Assembly (NCBI RefSeq): GCF_000004075.3 | Contig: NC_026655.2 | Span: 18,957,489-19,021,488, forward strand | Length of the DNA stretch: 64,000 bases | Direction: 5' to 3' | DNA from: Cucumis sativus | Taxonomy: Eukaryota; Streptophyta; Magnoliopsida; Cucurbitales; Cucurbitaceae | Part shown: piece by piece, positions 1-11,354 of the stretch | Numbering within the stretch: the first letter of the stretch is position 1 | How the letters are laid out: each line of letters begins with the position of its first letter | The notes under the pieces: generated by a model | What the model saw: the letters and a program-made list of their open reading frames with translations, nothing else | Told to the model about the DNA's origin: nothing | The model's database searches: none | Translations under genes and position numbers: made by a program

Positions 1-197
1 AAAAATGGAAATTATTGTAAATTATTATTATTTTGCTTTCAAATATTGGATTAAATTAGCAATTTAATAATACAAAAATTATAAATTGATTTTTTTTTCT
101 TTTCCAAAAAGGGTATTCACCACAAAAGCCGCGTGGCCGCTGCAATTGCTATTGCCTCCATTTCTCACTTCCAAGCAAAGCTCGCGATCTCTCTCTC

Positions 198-3100
198 ATG
201 GACTCTCTATTAGCCAACTACGCCTCCGACGACGACGAAGAAGAGCATCACCAACAACCGCCGCCGCACCCACCGTCGTCTATTAGCAACCCCCCGAGAT
301 CCGAGTTTTCAGAAACTTCCACCTTCAGAAGCTCATCTTTCTCCTCGTCTCTTCCCCCGCCTAAATCCTCCTCCCTCTTCCAATCCCTACCCCATCCCAA
401 ACAATCATCCAAGCCTTCTCTGCCCGCTGGTTTCTTCGACGGTGGTAAGAACGAAGACCTAGAAGAAGAAGATTCCTCCTCTGTGTCGAAATTTGGTGCC
501 GCTTCAATTAAACCTTCCTCTCTATTCTCTTCCCTTCCACGGCCCAAGGGGAACCCTACGAACTCTTCGACTTCCGGTTCAAGTTCTCGATTTGATGGTG
601 ATGGTGATAGTGACGGGAATCTCACGAAATCAGTGTCTATGTTTTCTTCCCTTCCACAACCTAACTCACAGAAATTGCAGGAGCCTAAATCGAATCCTTC
701 TTCCTCGTTGTCCCAGCCGAAAAGGGTCGTCCTATTTAAGCCCCCCGTTAACTCTTCTTTGATGAAATTGGGTGAAGAGGACGACGACGATGATGATGAA
801 GAAGAAGAAGAAATAAGGCGCCGGAAGGCATCCCAGTCGTCGTTCCAAACCCCTTCTGTGACGTCGTTCTTGTCAAGCATTCCAGCGCCGAAGAACTCGG
901 CAACGTTGGGAGTTGCTTCGAGCTTAGGTTCAGGGCGGAGGTCGATTATCGAAACGGAGGTTTCGTCTTCTGATGGTTTTAACGTAGTGAATGATTCGGG
1001 CAGCACTCAAAATATTGATCACAGTACCGAACACTACGATAGTTTTGTAAATTACAGTTCAGGTGTTGAGCAGAACGTTGCTAATCATAGGGAGAGCTAT
1101 GAGAATGCTGCAACCTACAATTTCGGTACAGAACAGAATGCATGGAATCACGCAAGCTATGATAGTTATGGGAATTACCATTACAGCGTCGATCAAAATG
1201 TTGCTGGTGAACCACAGTCCGCCTCTACTGCAAGTAATGCTGGTGACCATGGAGGCTATGAGAGTTATGGTAACTATGGTGATCACATGCAATACGGTAG
1301 TGAAGCTTCCGGCCAGCCCACAATTGGGGACACTGAAAATGCTGTTAGAATACCTGAGAAGAGAAGAAGAAATGAAGTTCCATTAGAAATAGTTGAGGTG
1401 AAGCAGGATGAATTGATTAAGAATCGGCCGAGGCAGGACCAGGTCAAGTTAACTGGAATCGCTTTTGGTCCTTCTTACCAGGTATGTCAGTTAGGAATTC
1501 ATGGCAAAATAACATACAATGAGGTTTTATGAGGTAGTTTATGTCTGGATCTTTTTTGAAATTTGCATTAGCAAGTCTATGTTCTTGGTTTAGTTTTCAT
1601 ATGTACATTGGCTGCTAGTATAGAAGATTAAAATGTGGCATCTAATGAAATATTGGAGCTACGTTAGGACACTGGATATTTATATTATATGACACCGAGA
1701 AGGTAAAACCACCATTCCATAGGGCTTTTATTTGGTTTTTATTTTTATGCGTAAATATTTAAGATTATCAGTTATGGGTTTAAATGTTGTTAGGTTAACC
1801 AATTGAATTGTGAGATTATTCAAGGTATGTGCAAGCTAGCTTGGGGATACTCATAAAATAAAGGAAACACTTTTATAATTAATGAAGTATCAAGAGGAAA
1901 ATCTCCCAAAAAGTTAACTGGAGTTGTGCTTTCTCTCCGATTTGCATGGATGATCGAAATAGAATAGTTATAACAAAGGTAAATACCCAAAAAAGAATCA
2001 TGGTATTCTCGTGGCTGTGCATATGAAGCAATATCTACAGTCAAGATTTTTTTTTTCCTTAATCACTTTTCATTGATGAAATGAAAAGTGACTAATGCTC
2101 AAATTACAATGATACATAATAAGAACTAGATTCAACTTTCCTTTGATTGGTCCTCCCCTAATTTATTGCTATTTATGATCAGTTATTAGAGCTTTACTCT
2201 TTCCTCTTTTTGTTTGCGAACTACTTCTGAATGACAGTACATGTCTCCTTAGTTACACTTTGGATGGCATACCTGCAAAAGGAATGCAAAGATTAACCTG
2301 AGACCTTTTCTATGGTTTCTCTAGCTTGAGAGGAGTTGAGATTTTTTTGGGGAGAAAAAGTCTAAAGCATTTTGGAAGAACATCATTGAAATAAGATACA
2401 AAAACAGAGATTTGGAAGCTTTCATCATATGGATTGTCCTTTTGGAGAACTTTATCATTGAGCGAAAAGATAAAAAAATTGGAGTTGTTGGATCACCTTC
2501 TTTGGAGTTGCAAGTTTGTGAGATTTGTGTAACTTTATGCTAGCTCGTTAGAAGACTTTTGACTATTAGAGAGGGGTAATGCACCTTCAGTATGCGGATG
2601 ATACTTTCATCTTTGCTCTCAGGGTGATGAAAATCTTAGGGCTTGGTGGTGTCAATCTTTTCTTACTCTGTTCAAGCCTACCCCTCAATGCTGCCAAAAC
2701 TTTTCTTATTGGAATTAATCTTTGTGATGAGGAGGTTGCTTCTAGAACTAGTGAGTTGGGTTGCAAAGTTGATAGATTACCTTTTGTTTACTCGGGGTCC
2801 TCTTGGTGGGAAGGTCGAAGCTAAGGAGGCTTAGGTTGCTCTTGAGGAGAAATTTAGAACTAAAATTGATAAGTGGCATGGATTGGTCCTTTCCAAAGGT
2901 GGTAAGCTTTCGCTCATTGGGTTCTTCAAAGTTTACCGTGTTACTTTTTCTCCTTATTGAAGACCCTGAAAGGTTTTATTTCTTGCGTGGAATAGCTAAT
3001 CCGTGACTTTGTTTGGGGTGGTGGATCTGATAAACTGGCCTCCCATATTGTCAGTTGGAAGTGGACCTCTCTCCCCATAATTTACAGGGTTGGGAATCGG

Positions 3101-4403
3101 CTCTCTCAATCAGAAGAATTCTGCTCTCTTGATGGAAGTGGCTTTCAAGGTTTTGTCATGAATAAAAAGCGTTGCGGAGGAAATTGATTAGAGCTATTTA
3201 CGACGTGGAGGAGCGTGGGTTGAGTTCTCTAAAGCCTAGAGACAAAGGCAGCCTCAGATTATGGAACGGCATTCTAAAACAAAATGAGCATTTTTTACCT
3301 TTGTTGATTTTGTGGTGGGTGATGGGAGGCACCTAAAGCTTTGGGGGGATAGGTGGTGTGCAACCCAGCCTCATGCTTCCCTGTACTGTGACATCTGCAT
3401 TATTTCCTCAAAAAAGAATGTTGTGATGGCAGATTCTTGGGTTGATTCTAGTCAAGCTTAGGATCTTGGGTTGAGAAGGAGATTGTTTGATAGAGAAATT
3501 GGCAATTATATTGCTTTTGCTGACTAGAGCAAAGGACTGCTCGCAGTGGAGGTTGGAAGCTTCGGGCCAGTTTTCTAACAAGTCTACTTTCCTGAAGTTG
3601 ACCAAGGGGGCTACTAAAGTTAGCCTTCTTTTGGTCAATCTTATTTGGAAAACGAAATTCCTAGAAAACGAGTTTTTCCTTTGGTCCCTTCCCTCACCTA
3701 TAGAAGTCTCGACACCCAGGAAAGCTCCAAAGGAAGTTTCCTAATTGGAATCTTTCCCCTTCCTTAGGCCCGCATTGCCAGGAGGAGGCTGAGACTTTAT
3801 CACCTTTTTTTACACCTGCAAGTTTGCACCCAAAGGGTGGTATAGGAATTTTGAGACCTTTGGGTTGGATGGCTGTCTCCCTTTGCGGGTCAATGGCTGG
3901 ATGATGGAGGGTTTGTATGGTGGCAGCTTTTGTGGGTAAAAGGAAAAATTTTGTGGAGTTGTGCAACCCGTGCACTCTTGTGATTCTTTTTGGGCTCTTG
4001 TGCAGCATACAGCCTCTTGGTGGTGTACACACTACACAAAGTCATTCTTTAATTACAGCCTTCTCATGATTACCAACAGTTGGAAGGCGCTCATTTTATT
4101 ATTATTATTATTTTTTCTTTTGGAGGGGGGGGGGGGGGGGGGGACAAAATGATGTCTAAAATATGAATGCTTTGAGTAAGGTGCTATATTTCATTTTTTT
4201 TCTCCATTGCACTGGTATGATTGTCTGCATTGCGTTTTCTGTAGCCTGCCTCAGCAAAGGGGAAGCCTTCAAAGTTGCACAAGAGAAAGCACCAAATTAC
4301 TTCGTTGTATTATGATATGAAGCAGAAAGAGACAGAACTAGCAGAGAGGCGTGCTAGAGGTCTACTAACAAAGGCTGAAACACAAGGAAAGTATGGCTGG
4401 TGA
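198..4403 (+). CDS. PRCC-like proline-rich nuclear protein (two exons)
   Basis: Two exons, 198-1481 and 4245-4403, give a 480-residue protein; the junction is CAG|GTATGT...TGTAG|CC in phase 0. The start MDSLLANYASDDDEEE suits the family. Residues 1-400 are low complexity: serine/proline-rich repeats of the type SSLFSSLPxPK, an acidic run encoded near 779-812, then Tyr/Asn/Gly-rich sequence. The conserved part is the C-terminus: KRRRNEVPLEIVEVKQDEL in exon 1, then KRKHQITSLYYDMKQKE and a QGKYGW ending in exon 2, the signature of the PRCC C-terminal domain. Human PRCC is a nuclear protein linked to splicing factors and the mitotic checkpoint; the plant role is little known. Reading exon 1 through into the intron gives a false 444-residue protein lacking the conserved end. 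Only 197 nt of upstream sequence is present, so the promoter is mostly outside the window. Confidence 0.93.
2400..4000 (+). mobile_element. Decayed LINE (non-LTR retrotransposon), 3' part of ORF2
   Basis: Translation from 2579 gives HLQYADDTFIF, the YADD catalytic box of a LINE reverse transcriptase, followed by the usual downstream text (LNAAKTFLIGIN, then ELGCKVDRLPF). The similarity continues in shifted frames: a DFVWGG motif near 3008-3022, a 'GDGRHLKLWGDRWC'-like block near 3317-3360, and a zinc-binding reverse-transcriptase domain (WKTKFLENEFFLWSL, then NWNLSPSL and a Cys/His remnant) near 3645-3840. Stops and frameshifts break it everywhere, so it is a dead copy. It lies in sense orientation within the PRCC-like intron. 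The 5' half (endonuclease, ORF1) is missing, as expected for 5'-truncated insertion; both boundaries are approximate. Confidence 0.82.
4125..4143 (+). repeat. Poly-G run, 19 nt
   Basis: An uninterrupted run of 19 G follows a TTA/T-rich stretch at the 3' side of the LINE remnant, 100 nt before the acceptor of PRCC exon 2. It would be transcribed as poly-G in the pre-mRNA. Length is likely variable and prone to sequencing error. Confidence 0.9.
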
Positions 4404-5663
4404 CCCCTTCACTACAGTTGTATGTAAGTCATGTGCTTCACACAGGTGGCATGCTAAAATTCTTAAACATGCATGGTTTATATACGCAAATGTACACTTT
4501 ATTGGTCTTAGTGCAATTGTGTAACTTGAATGGTTCATTGTATCTTTTTGCCACACGGTTTCTTCTATGTTTAAGAATGATGGATTTCAACACCTTCATT
4601 GAAATACAACGCTCATCTTGGAGGTTACGTTTTAAGCTTTGTTAGTTCTCTGTCTTTGAGTTATAGGACATCTGTGGTGTAGTAAACTTGAGAATGCTGG
4701 TTAATGTTGATAGTGGCGGTCTAAACGACTTGAAGGACATGTGGATTATTTTTTGTTGAGATAATGATCTTTCTGGTCACCGAGGTTGAGTGAGTTCTAT
4801 TTGATCCTTGCGTTTCAAATTCTTGGCCTCTTTTCTTCATAGATTTAAATATTGTTCTATGATAGTTATACACTTGTTTTTTAAGGGGCAGCAGAAGAGA
4901 AGAAAACGATTTAGTCCAACGAGAGGGCTGACAAAAAGGAGTGAAAACCAGAGAAATGTAAAATGGATTGCCCGTGCAAGAAGCCCACAAAATAGGAAAA
5001 CTAAATGAACCAACAATCCAAGGAACATAAAACCAAAGCACCCCAAAAGTGGAACAAAAACCAAGCCATTAACATCCACCAGTGATCCATAACAAAGTGA
5101 CAAGAAACTGATACAAAGAGAAAAGCGAAAAAGGGTAAGGTATATTAAAGAGCCAGGATTTGTTTGTCAGACCCCTCTCAAAGCAAGTATGTAGCCTTTT
5201 CTCATATGAGATTGAGCATTCCAGATTTTGTATCACTCTATTTTTTTTTTGTTGCATCATCTGCTTTTTCTTTCTTTTCATTTCTTTTTGTCCTAGAGGA
5301 AATAGCTATAATACAGTTGCTCTACACCAAGGTGCCAATGCAAGTACGTGTGGCATCCAATTGAAAAACTCTTATGCGAATGAAGTCATACCAGTGTGCT
5401 TCATGAGGTTCATTAAAAGATGAAGGATGAGGGGAGTTAAGTGGAGTTGGGATGGGGACTATGGGGCTGGAAAGGTAGAATTTCATATTGGGTTCCGATG
5501 GCACCACCATAATGGCAGTAAAGTGCTTAACACGAGGGCAAAAATTTGTCTTAGGAAGATTGTTGGTGGTATGATTTGTTTTGTGCACAGGTTTTTTTCA
5601 AAAGAGCAGAAGAGGAAAGGTGAAGAGAGAAGTAATTTGGACTGGATGAAGGAAGAAAATGCG

Positions 5664-5737
5664 TATGAGTGTATCTGATTGTGAAAGAGAGAATAAGTTG
5701 TATGAGTGTATCTGATTGTGAAAGAGAGAATAAGTTT
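5664..5737. repeat. Tandem duplication, 2 x 37 nt
   Basis: A 37-nt unit beginning TATGAGTGTATCTGATTGTG is present twice head to tail, with one mismatch at the last base. A length of 37 is not a multiple of three, so the copy shifts any reading frame through it, which fits non-coding decay. Confidence 0.9.
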
Positions 5738-6265
5738 GTCACCGAAGAGGCTGAAAGAGAAAGATGAGAAGACTTGTTCCGAGTGTAAATCAAAAGACGA
5801 TGCATGGGATAAGTCAACAGTAGAGAGAGGTTATTGTTTGGGCAGAAAAATAGATGATAGTGAAAGCTGGTTGGAATCTTTAATTAGAAAGATGAATTTC
5901 AAACCTTCTTTTTCATTCCCTTGAGGGATGATGACTTTTTTAAGGCTCTATTAATGGCAAGCTTAACAACTTCTACACAATGTCCTTTCCGGTAGGTAAA
6001 CTTTTTCAACTCATAGGTCGTATTCATCAAGACAACATTTTTGGAAGAACTTTTGGTGAACGGGGTTGTCAATCAATGCGACATAAACAAGGGCTATCCA
6101 ACAACAAAACTCCTTCTGAGATGGACTGAAAGATCTCTCTTTCCAATCTTCATGATGCACAAGCCATGGTCAAGTTCAATGGAGAAGATCTTTTTTGTCG
6201 ATAGTGAAGGACGGAAGTCGAGAGGAAAAAAGGGCGAGACATGTCATTGATCAGACAGGGTTAAA

Positions 6266-6338
6266 GATGGAGATTGGTAAAAAAGAGATGTAGGGAGACG
6301 ATGATAATTGGTAAGAAAGAGATATAGGGAGACAATGT
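6266..6338. repeat. Degenerate tandem duplication, about 2 x 35 nt
   Basis: Two adjacent copies share ATTGGTAA, AAGAGAT and TAGGGAGAC blocks with scattered differences. The surrounding sequence is unrecognised. Confidence 0.75.
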
Positions 6339-6584
6339 CGTTGCTCAAACTGACCTTCGTGGCCTCCGTTGTATTCTCTCTTCCTTCTCCTAACCATCAT
6401 TTCCACTTCCCAAATCATCTTTAGCCATTCCACTGTCTCTGTTCCTCATCCATCCCTTTGTCATCAGGGGAAAGAGAAGGTTCTAGTTGTGCCAATCATT
6501 AAACTTTAACGTCTATGGGTGTTTGTGTCACCCTTATCTATTGTTTAGGGTGGAATCCTAATACATAAAATAAATGATATATAC

Positions 6585-6950
6585 TGGTGCTTTAAAAAGC
6601 CCTCCCAGGCGCACGCCTAGTCTCAAGGTTCAAGTCTAGTACCTCTTAAGGCAAGGCTTGCCTTTTGTGAAGCCCCAAAGTTCAAAATCCTACGCCTTAA
6701 GGCTTTTTCATTATTATTTTTAAATAGTAGTAATTAGGGGTTTTCCTTCTCTATTAACTAAAAAAAATTAATCTAGTAAGCCCAAATGCCAAACTTCTGT
6801 GGTTAGAGGTTTTTTCTTCATATTCCTGCTTCAACTATGCTTTCTCTACTTAATGTAGTACTGCAAAAAGCACACACTTTCTTTTGCGCTATGCGCTTAA
6901 GCCTAGAAGACTATTGCGCTTAATTGCACCTCAAGCTTTAAAAAAAACAC
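6585..6950. mobile_element. MITE- or SINE-like repeat rich in AGGCGC/GCTTAAG words
   Basis: The left end (GCTTTAAAAAGCCC, then AGGCGCACGCCTAG) and right end (TTGCGCTATGCGCTTAAGCC, then CACCTCAAGCTTTAAA) carry the 'AGGCGC...GCGCTTAAG' words typical of a short, very abundant plant repeat type. The ends are loosely inverted relative to each other (GCTTTAAA and TTTAAAGC). No coding capacity is seen and no target-site duplication could be fixed by eye, so the class is open. Confidence 0.5.
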
Positions 6951-7112
6951 AGGAAGACGTGAGATTTCTCTTTTTTTTAAAAGAAATATTGGAACCACAT
7001 TCAAGCTCCATTTTGGAAGTTCCGTGCCTTTTGATTTAGATCCATCTGAATAGTTATTATTAGAAGAGATTGGGAATGGTTTTATCTCCTATCCGCCCTC
7101 CCTCCCTCCCAC

Positions 7113-7116
7113 AACC

Positions 7117-7148
<32 letters not shown>

Positions 7149-7170
7149 ACCCCAACCCCCAACCCCCACC
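7113..7170. repeat. Telomere-like heptamer tract (AACCCTC)n
   Basis: Five consecutive AACCCTC units are followed by decaying AACCCC units. Read on the other strand the unit is TTGAGGG, one base away from the plant telomere unit TTTAGGG. It follows a short CCCTCC run. Confidence 0.85.
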
Positions 7171-7718
7171 CATATACTATTAAAGGAAATAGATGGATGT
7201 GTTACCACCTTTCTGTCTTTTTATTCTTTTGTCAAACTTTCTTATCAATTATCCTTAGATGGTTATACTTTGTATTTCAAGTCAAAACCACAAGTATTCA
7301 GTTCATTCTTGAAGTATATTGATTCATTTCAATATTGCAGTTGGTCGAATAGGAGAAGTTCACCTTTTTTCCCCTTCCTTTTCATAAAAATGTTAAGAAA
7401 TTGGATATTGCTATCTTGATGCTGTGCAATGGCATTATTAGGAGATTCTGTACATAGAAACTGAAGCGACAAAGGGAAATCATCATTATGTGAATACTCT
7501 ATAATATCATTGTGTAAATACATTCCTACAGACATCTGCTTAGACCAAGAAAAAAAAAAATCTCGGAACCCCTGAAAGGAGAACTCTCTCAACAAGGAAA
7601 ACAATTTTATGTGACATGACAACCCCAAGAAAGAGCAAAATGGAACACTCTGATCAGGGAGAGAACTAGTTTCCAGCCGTCCGATCTCTTTTTTTGTGTG
7701 TGTTTTCCATCTGTAGAT

Positions 7719-10700
7719 TCAGATACTCATGGGGCTATGTGGATCATTAAGACCTGCAATGGCTGTTTCTATTTTAATCTTCAAGCAATCTCTCTCCTCT
7801 TGCTCAGCCTGCAATGCCACAAAGCATAATTTCAATTACATTTTCATTTTCAGCTTGGGAAGAGTTACTTCTGCTTGAATCTCACCAAAACCTTTTCCCT
7901 ATACTATACTTGGAGTTGTTGGAATACTATGGTATTGCATATTCCTTATATTTTCAAACAAGGAAGGAATATAGTAAGAAATTTTTTCATTAGTGTTCTA
8001 GCTGATTTGGCCATTATTTTAAATAGGTGGTTGCTATATGATTATTCTTTTTTTCTATTTGTCTGATTGCTTTCTAGAAAGAAGTAAAAGTTAAAGCTAT
8101 TAATAATTTATAACTATTTAAAGTAGGGGCACTTATTCGACAATTATTTTCCTTACTAGGAAAGGAATGATTGTATTGTATGAACTTTTGTAGTCTTCAT
8201 ACTTTAGGTTGATTCGTGAATATGCCATTAATTATCATTTAAAAGATTAATATAAGGTTTAAGTGCTTTATCATTATCAATATAATTTCACTGCTATGTG
8301 ACTTAACCTCTATAACGTAAAATTATCACTGGCTGGATGTGCTAAGTTTGCGGTGAGGCTCCCGTTTACTATGGGAAAATGTGTATATAATTGAAAGCAC
8401 AATCATGAAGAGGAGAAAAGCAATAGACATGTCAGCTAATTACATGTTCTTAAAGATGTGGGGGTGATGAGGTGAGGTAATCGAAAAATGGCTTTCACTC
8501 CCAACCTCACAAAATTTGCATCGTAAGTGAATTTTCCACTTTACTAAAGTGGTTCTATTGACTAAGTCCACAAATTATGGCCTATTCTTTATTTGGACAA
8601 TATCTTTTGTTTTCCTTTCTCACACTATAAATTTGTCTTGGACAGCTCATCACAGAAGAATTCCCCGTAGACCAACTTCTACCTTTCTTCACCCAAAAGC
8701 AATCAAGACTTAGATTATGCCCCATTTTGTGGTGTATTTTCTATGTTTGCCTTTAAAAAAAAGAAAGAAAAGGTTCTCCAAAACATAGCTCAAGTGACAA
8801 ATAAATCTCCCACTCGTGTATTTAAATAATACTACTACTAATAATAAAACAAATCTTCAAAAATAATGTATTTAGAATTTCAATGGAAATGAAAGTTTTA
8901 CTTGAAAGTAGTGTTTCAAGCATGAATTTCACTTGGATAAGAATTTAACTTTTAAAATTAGTTCTACCAGTAACATGAATTTCCATGTTGTATATCCCAT
9001 CTTTTTCAACGTTCTAAAAAACTAAGTTGAAGTCTTGAAAACTAAGAAAATTGTTTTTAATTTTTATTTTTTAGAATTTAGTTAGGAATTCATGTGAAAA
9101 ATCATATTCGATAAGTGAGAAGCAAGATGCAACTTCATAGGCAAACAGACATGAAGTTCAAAATACAAAAAATTAAAGATGAAATAATTATCTGGTCTAA
9201 GTTCTAAAATTTTGTAGGCAAATACGAGTTTGTCTCTATATTTAGGGATGTGGAGGTAGGAAAATTTGTCCAAAAAAAAATTGACAACAATATTTACACT
9301 TCATTTAAATAGTTTTTTTTTTTTTTTTCAAAAACCCCAAGAAAGTGGATGGTGTTACAAAAAAGAGTTTATTTCCAATTTCGTAATTTATGTTGCAAAA
9401 TTTTGGAAATATTCCTAAATTAGTACCAAAGTGTCCAATTCTATGTAAGGAAAAATACACAGGCCAAATGTAAGGATAGGAACTTCATTTAGGAGGGGGG
9501 GGGGGGGGGGGAGAAAAGACACAATCTGGCCCACGCGGAAACAAAACATCATTGACTTTATTTGTTTTATTCACTATCATTATTTAGAAATTGTAAGCAA
9601 TTTTCAAAGATAATTCCAAAACAGTTCTTTCATCCAACACCCAACATACCCATCCACAAAACCCTCTCTTTTGATAAATATTCATTCGTTAAAATAGAAG
9701 TTTACCTTTCTTTTTTGTTCAGTAAGAGATTATTAACACACACTTGGGAGAATTTTAACCTTTAATTTTCTTTATAAATGTCTTTCAAAAGAAGATTAGG
9801 TAAAGAAAAAAACGAGCGTCACAGTAAAACGCACATTTCTAATTCAAAACCACCAAAATAAACAGCAGCAAGCAACTGCCCAAAGAAAACGACACAATAC
9901 TAATAATAAAAGGTTTATTTAAAAAAAGAGAAAGAAAACATTCCACTGATACCACCATAGGTTTAGACAAAAGCATATATCTTCATATATTGATCTCCTC
10001 CTTTTTTTGAGGACCAATTATGGGTATTATGCGTATGGTAGCACATGACAAATCACAAAAGAAACATACCCAATTTCCATTTCCTAGCAAAGGCCACGAG
10101 TTCCTTATTTTTCCTCTTAAAAATTCATTTTCCATTTCATTTCTTCTTACAGTCATTGACAAACTGGTTTGATTCTGCTAATAAGTGAATTCTCTTATTC
10201 ATTTAATACCCATTTGAACATCTTAAGAGAATAATGAAACAAAATACTTCAAGCACAAAAACCGTTCAAATTTTAAAATTACTGGGTGAGAGCGCCACAA
10301 TGTGACTGACTTTGAGAGAATAGTATCTCGAATTCAGAATCAATTTGATTTATATGGATTATATTAATGATCTAAGAGGTGAGGAGAGTGTGGTTACCTC
10401 AATGAAGACAGTTTTCAGAAGCCTTCCAGAAACAGCAGTAATATTGGCAGTGATGATCTTGAGGTTGAGTGACTCAAAAACTTCACAGAGTTTAACCATT
10501 GAATCTGCTCTTTTGCAGCAGGTCATGCTCACTACTATTGTTCTATCTCCCATGTATGTTACACTAAGCTGCAATAATTCATCAAAATCCCCCTCACTTT
10601 CAAAATCGCTTATCGAATTCATTTATGAAACTTAGCAAGAGAGAAAGAAACTTACATCCAGAACTTCAATTGGGGAAATTCTTGAAACAGGAGAATCATA

Positions 10701-11354
10701 ACTGAAGTATTGCTCAGTTTTCTTCCTCTTTGATCTTAGCAGTAAGGGAAGTTGATCCTGGTCAAATTCATACCCTGTTATCTTCTTCAACTTTCCTGAT
10801 TCGAGCTCGTAAATTTCAGCTTGAATCCTCCTCTCTTGGTCATGCAAATCATGGATGTAATCGATTGCATCTTTTATAATCGAAGCCTTATCCATCTGCT
10901 CAATCCAAAATTTGTCAATCGATTAATTCCCAAAAATCCAAAAAACCAAGCCTATTAGCCTAGTTATGGAAAATCAAACACCAGCAACGAATTGATCAAT
11001 TAAACCTAACCTTACTTATATTCGGAACAACCGATCGAAGTGCAAAAAGCCTCTCGTTCAGCTTCCTCCTTCTATTCCTTTCCGATGCTACGTTCTTCGA
11101 AGCCGCCGATCCATCCGGCGAACTCGAATCATAATCACCCGAAAACGGCTCTTCCAATCCCCAACTGTAATCAGCAAAAACACGGGCGTCAAATTCCAGT
11201 TTTTTTTAAAAAAAATCCCTAAAACCCTCATTAACACCAACATTTTAAAAAGAGAAATAAAGAAATAAAGAAATAGAAAAGACCTGTCGAGCTCTTCTCC
11301 TATGAAGATTTCATTCCCGAAGGGATTCAAGTAGTCGTCTCCGATAATATCCAT
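7719..11354 (-). CDS. bHLH35-type transcription factor (five exons)
   Basis: Exons on the minus strand, in order: 11354-11284, 11164-11011, 10895-10656, 10568-10398 and 7808-7719, totalling 241 residues, with GT-AG borders and consistent phases. The bHLH domain spans about residues 48-97 (basic part [15 protein letters not shown], loop VVPNISK, helix 2 [17 protein letters not shown]). The E52/R56 pair that contacts the E-box is present, so DNA binding is expected; N48 replaces the usual His. The C-terminal third (about 156-240, from [15 protein letters not shown] to the end NDPHSPMSI) is the ACT-like dimerisation region of the bHLH27/35/bHLH-ACT group. The last exon was found by continuing the phase after KTVFIE: a 90-nt segment gives [20 protein letters not shown], which fits the family. 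Related Arabidopsis factors are little studied; a nuclear regulatory role is inferred. Confidence 0.92.
7809..10397 (-). other. Long last intron of the bHLH gene
   Basis: This 2589-nt intron separates the 90-nt terminal exon from the rest. It is AT-rich with many homopolymers, including a 17-nt G run (plus strand). No convincing exon or transposon domain was found inside it. Confidence 0.8.
9495..9511 (+). repeat. Poly-G run, 17 nt
   Basis: A second long G homopolymer preceded by TAGGA, in the bHLH intron. In the bHLH transcript it would be a C run. Confidence 0.9.

Larger units (their letters stand above)
1482..4244 (+). other. Intron of the PRCC-like gene
   Basis: This is a GT-AG intron of 2763 nt, long for a plant gene. 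Its size is largely explained by a degenerate LINE and a homopolymer-rich tail. It also holds a small hairpin near 2066-2092 (CACTTTTCAT and its reverse complement around TGATGA). No host exon is visible inside: all open stretches are short or belong to the LINE. Confidence 0.85.
4404..7718. other. Spacer between the convergent PRCC-like and bHLH genes
   Basis: The first few hundred bases should be the PRCC 3' UTR. From about 4870 to 6250 the base composition is less AT-rich and short open stretches occur (for example around 5427-5680 and 5706-5924), but they are broken by stops and I do not recognise any family; decayed retroelement sequence is the likeliest source. Local duplications are listed separately. 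A MITE-like segment lies near 6585-6950 and a telomere-like tract near 7113. I see no intact gene here. Confidence 0.6.

Noticed and set aside
248..1006. A 252-residue open frame on the strand opposite PRCC exon 1
   Set aside because: Its Ser/Glu-rich text is just the reverse reading of the low-complexity Ser/Pro/acidic exon; no promoter or family match is apparent.
2579..2824. An 81-residue frame with a YADD box as a host gene
   Set aside because: It is one piece of a frameshifted LINE reverse transcriptase, continued in other frames.
6620..6640. GGTTCAAGTC as the B box of a tRNA gene
   Set aside because: No A box at the correct distance and no cloverleaf; it belongs to the AGGCGC-rich repeat.
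7329..7628. A 99-residue minus-strand frame between PRCC and bHLH
   Set aside because: No recognisable domain; it probably lies in 3' flanking sequence of the bHLH gene.
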